Of a DNA stretch of 64,000 nucleotides, positions 60,143 through 64,000 are shown piece after piece. The DNA is from Polytrichum commune (taxonomy: Eukaryota; Streptophyta; Polytrichopsida; Polytrichales; Polytrichaceae): assembly GCA_950295325.1 (NCBI GenBank), contig OX485807.1:5212501-5276500 (forward strand). Direction: 5' to 3'. Position 1 is the stretch's first letter; every line of letters starts with the position of its first letter. A model generated the notes under the pieces. It saw only the letters and a program-made list of their open reading frames with translations, was not told the origin of the DNA and ran no database searches. The position numbers were made by a program, and so were the translations under genes.

Positions 60143-63100
60143 AGTTGTGTAAGTGATCATATTTCCATGAACCGCCTTCTTTTATGGGTTCCTCAAGAAA
60201 AAGCTACTTGCCGAAGGTGGCTAACTAATTAAGTTAACCCCAAAAAGGTCCCACCATGCACCACCCTAGGAACTAGGGTGACCTCTAAGATCTTCTATTC
60301 CAATTAAGGGTTAAACGGACTTTTGTCTAAAGGTGTTTGTCACAAGTTCGCAATGTCCGATTGGGTTACTTTCTATAGTACTTGTGGAAGGCTTTATAGA
60401 GTATAATATTATTTTATGGTTCAAGTGTACACTTTGTAGGCTTCTATCTAGTGTGGGTTCTTAACTAATGTGTCATCATATTAAGGCGGCCCCGACCATT
60501 TGAATGAAAGATTTGTTGTGAAATGGAATAGCTCAATGAAACATTTGTTGTCCACATGCATCATTATTCCATCACTATTATTTGGCCTCCACTCATGGCA
60601 CACGGTTACCACTAGTCTCAAAGTGAACAATATTTCTTAAAATACAAAGATGGTGTGTTGTGTCTTGATGCCATCACTGCTTGACGTGAATAGTGTGTTT
60701 AAGAGAATTTTTTGTAGTTAGGTGTGTGCTTTTAACCCAAGCCTACATTAAATTATAACATATAATGTCTAGCACATTGCATTAACTTGTCAGTTTTATA
60801 GAGTAGTGTGGTATTCTACTATGGTGAGCACCACATGATATCAAGAAACCAAAATTGGTGACAAAGCTTTGAAATTATGACACCCACACTAGATAGAAGA
60901 AAGAGTGTAACCGTGGAACCTTTAAAAAAATTATGAAGAAAATAGTTGCAGATAATTTCACACGAGCATAACTCTCATCCACACCTACACTAAACATTTG
61001 GTTTAGTGAGGGCTATATTTATCATCGACCCTTGTTAATGGTCCTACAATCACTTAGGTGGCAACCACAAAGGGTGTCATTTGACACTTGGTGCTACATA
61101 ACAAACCATGAAGACCATTCAATTTAACATGACACACCAAATTTTAGTGCCACACTAAATCAGAGGTTTAATGTATTCATTGTGGATTGAACATAGCAAA
61201 CCCCTCTTCATTGAAGTGCAAAATAACCGTTGGTATTCCACATCTTTACAAAGTTGCAGAATTGTAGGTAGCACAAGATGTACATATTCACAAAGAATTC
61301 AATAATTAGAAAAATTAAAACCAAACATATCCCAAAACTTCACGCTCCCACCAACCGGTTGATGGATGCAGAACATGTTACAAATTAGACATTGTAAACC
61401 ATCCATTATGATGAGCAAATTCACAAAAAATTCACATCAAAGACCGGTGAGAGGGAATTATCATATACGAGTGTACCTCTCGTTCATCCAAACATAAAAG
61501 CCTCGCAACATTATGCAACACAAAAAATTATTTTGTTTAGTGAATCTGATACTGGAAGTATCCTTAAAGACCCTAGAGTAATCTAGTCCAAGTCATTTGA
61601 GATGAATCGGCCACAACCCTATAGGGAATCTCGTTTCTAAGTTGGATGGATGAAAAGTATGCTCGTGTTCGATAATTTCCTCTCCTTAGAGATCCGTCCA
61701 TCGACCCTTGATATGACAAAGATGTCATTTATTTGGTGCGGTAATGAATGCCGTGCGGAACTTGTAGTTGTACTTGCCTACACTACACACATTACTTAAG
61801 TTATGTGGTCCATAAGCCACGAGGCGTATTAGTGCCGAGGTGAAATTGATGTCTAGCTTGGGATATACGGTTCAAACATTGTACTAAAGTTCAAGCCAAA
61901 TTCTTGAGACCGGCTTATCAAGCACTCAAAGAGGTCCATTTGAGCACTCCGTTTTGCCAATGTACGAAACTTCTCTTTCTTTTTCTTTTCTTTCTCCGCA
62001 TGCATGCCATAGGAGAGAGAGAAAGAGAACACTAGGTCATCACCTTTGACCTACAATAACTTATCATGTGACCTATGAAATTGTCTCCATTGGCCACATT
62101 ATATCATAGTGTCAAATATAAGGATGTAAAGTTTACGGGCCATCTTTCCAAATATCATTCTACACATTATTTCATGTACTACTGCAGTAAAATAATAATG
62201 GTTTTGACAAAGTGTGACTCAACATCTTCAATTTCGATCCGAGTTTTTACGATGTTTTGAAATGGAGTCTTACACATTGTCATAAAAATGTGGGGCATTT
62301 CATGGTGCTTTTATCCATCCCTAATATTTACTAGATGTCATAAAAATGGACCCAATAGTTAAAGATTTTGTTGTGTCTGAAGGTATGAGGCTAATGTGGA
62401 CACCTTTAGCTCTGCGGAATCATCTAGTCAAGGGATTCTAGGGTTAGAAGCTTGAGCATGTTAACAATTGTGAATGAGGACCAAAGAATTGGAAATCGTT
62501 GAAATCGGAGTTAAGGAAGGTGTTGATCTCGTCTCTGGAATCTAAGATTCTCTACTTCTCAATGTGGTGTTATAGGGGGGGACTATTATATTGTTCATTG
62601 TTGTGCAAGTGGACAACATCGTTAACAGATTCTACATGGGTCATTTGCAAATGGAAACCAAGTTCAATGTCAGCATTGGTCATGTCATGTCTTTGAAGTG
62701 GTCACATGTAAGATAAAATGTTGCCGAAACGTTTTTCCATTATAGAATACCTACAATGCAAGTTGGTCCACACACCATATCCACATGCCGCCTCCTACTT
62801 TGCCCACCTCCACGCACAAAAATCAAGAGTGTCATAGCTCAGTGCATAGCACTCCTCATTATGGAGGATGGTGGCTGTAGTTTGACTTTGGCGAAGGTGA
62901 CTAACCCAAATATCACCAAGATGGCCACTAAATCACCATGTATTACTTACCCACCGAATTAAAGTGACTATACTATCGATTAGAAGCCAAAAATAAATGT
63001 ATGGTTATGGAAGCTAACCGAATTACCTCATCTACCTTACGCAACATGCCAACTAATCCTTAACCCCTAATGTTCTATGCGATCATAATTTGGTTGTGAG

Positions 63101-64000
63101 CAATTTGTGAACACTGGTTCGGATGGTTTCTTCACTGTTTCAACTACTCCTCTTGTTCATGTTCAAGTATGATATGTTTTGCCACGTGGATCATTTTGAT
63201 TCACTAGAGTTATTTTTTTTGATTAATTCAAATATGGGAGTGTGCTCTCAATGGAACTGGTTCATGAACCAAAACTTGACATTTGTCACCTCTGTGGTTA
63301 AGGGGCAAGATATTCTAAACATGTGTGTGTGTGTGTGTGTGTGTGATCCCTATATGCAAATGATTCCCAATTGATCTGAAAATTTGCATGACATTCGAAC
63401 GAAACATATCCTAAACATCTAGCATTGAAATTTCTAGTTGAACATGTGTTAGTGGGTGTAAACCCATGTGGACGGTGCGCAATTGTGCCATCATTGCCTC
63501 AAATTGCAAAGCTTCCCAAAAAAATCACAAAATAATGCTATCAAGATTTGTGAGTTGATTTGAATAGGTATATTGCCCTCCTTTGAAATGAGTGATTAAG
63601 AATTCTGGACAAATTTGAGGGAAATTGGACATGGGAATTTAGGGGTCAAGAAGGTGAAAACGTAAAAGACTCTTGTTGGAATGAAACAACCATCAACTTT
63701 ATAAGGGTTAGTTTATACTTGTAACTCCATCATCCGTGATCAATGAGTTTATAGAGACACTATGAAGTCCAAGCCTCATCCAACCATCTCATGCTGTCAA
63801 ATATATTTTCAAAAGGTATAAGTTAAGTCAAAGTTGAAGTTCATAAGACAAAAGTGGGGTAAGGTATGTAGTCCTTATATGGACACCATTAAGAAAATTC
63901 AAGACATATACGAATCTTAATTAAGAAAACTTTAACAAAAGATGAGGACATTGACAATTGAAAAGAGAAACATGAATGTTGAGCTTGCGAATTGAGATAA
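60143..64000. other. Right-hand spacer without recognisable gene
   Basis: AT-rich sequence with short frames, a CT-rich tract near 61971-62000 and a TG repeat at 63322-63345. I found no gene, RNA or bounded element. Confidence 0.4.
63322..63345. repeat. TG microsatellite
   Basis: About twelve TG units in spacer DNA. Confidence 0.9.

Overview
The window is nuclear DNA of a land plant. Protein-coding genes are split by GT-AG introns, the encoded families are plant ones (HAK/KUP/KT potassium transporter, CXE-type carboxylesterase), and the spacers are AT-rich and full of plant-type transposons (a chromodomain Ty3/gypsy element primed by initiator tRNA-Met, Tourist-like MITEs with TWA target duplications, a LINE, a 5S-derived SINE). 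I cannot fix the species. A bryophyte or other early-diverging lineage would fit, but that is a guess.

Three host genes are supported, all in the left two thirds. (1) On the + strand from the left edge to 7772 lies a multi-exon gene cut by the window border. It encodes a very long protein with at least three related helical (TPR-like) modules and a C-terminal CHAT (caspase-like) domain that keeps its His and Cys but carries a long charged insert between them. (2) On the - strand, 10425 to 8581, lies a three-exon plant carboxylesterase with an intact Ser/Asp/His triad, convergent with gene 1. (3) On the - strand, 42418 to 34682, lies an 11-coding-exon HAK/KUP/KT potassium transporter of 781 residues. 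Its first coding exon has only 27 bases and its last intron uses a GC donor. All exon phases of the three models close without frame conflicts.

The rest is transposon territory. 12.7-13.3 kb holds a LINE 3' fragment. 13.4-14.0 kb is a Tourist/Harbinger-like MITE. 14.2-22.5 kb is a second MITE split by a nearly complete, inactivated chromodomain Ty3/gypsy retrotransposon (349-bp LTRs about 98% identical by eye, TSD ataaa). Its integrase gene is in turn split by a 1.5-kb insertion with its own 5-bp TSD and an internal minisatellite. 23.4-24.7 kb is a Harbinger-type element with a transposase remnant and a 40-bp-arm hairpin. 27.3-30.2 kb is another Harbinger-ended element containing a dead Tc1/mariner transposase. 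31.6-33.1 kb holds two more MITEs. The KUP introns hold several inverted-repeat MITEs and a 5S-derived SINE.

From about 44 kb to the right end no gene is recognisable: only MITEs, a decayed L1-type LINE (51.1-54.2 kb), one chromovirus-like LTR (57.2 kb), a hAT-type MITE with a perfect 8-bp TSD (58.8 kb), and unassigned AT-rich sequence.

The host genes do not form a pathway. The most unusual gene is the TPR-CHAT protease-like gene. The most informative genomic structure is the three-level nested insertion at 14.2-22.5 kb.
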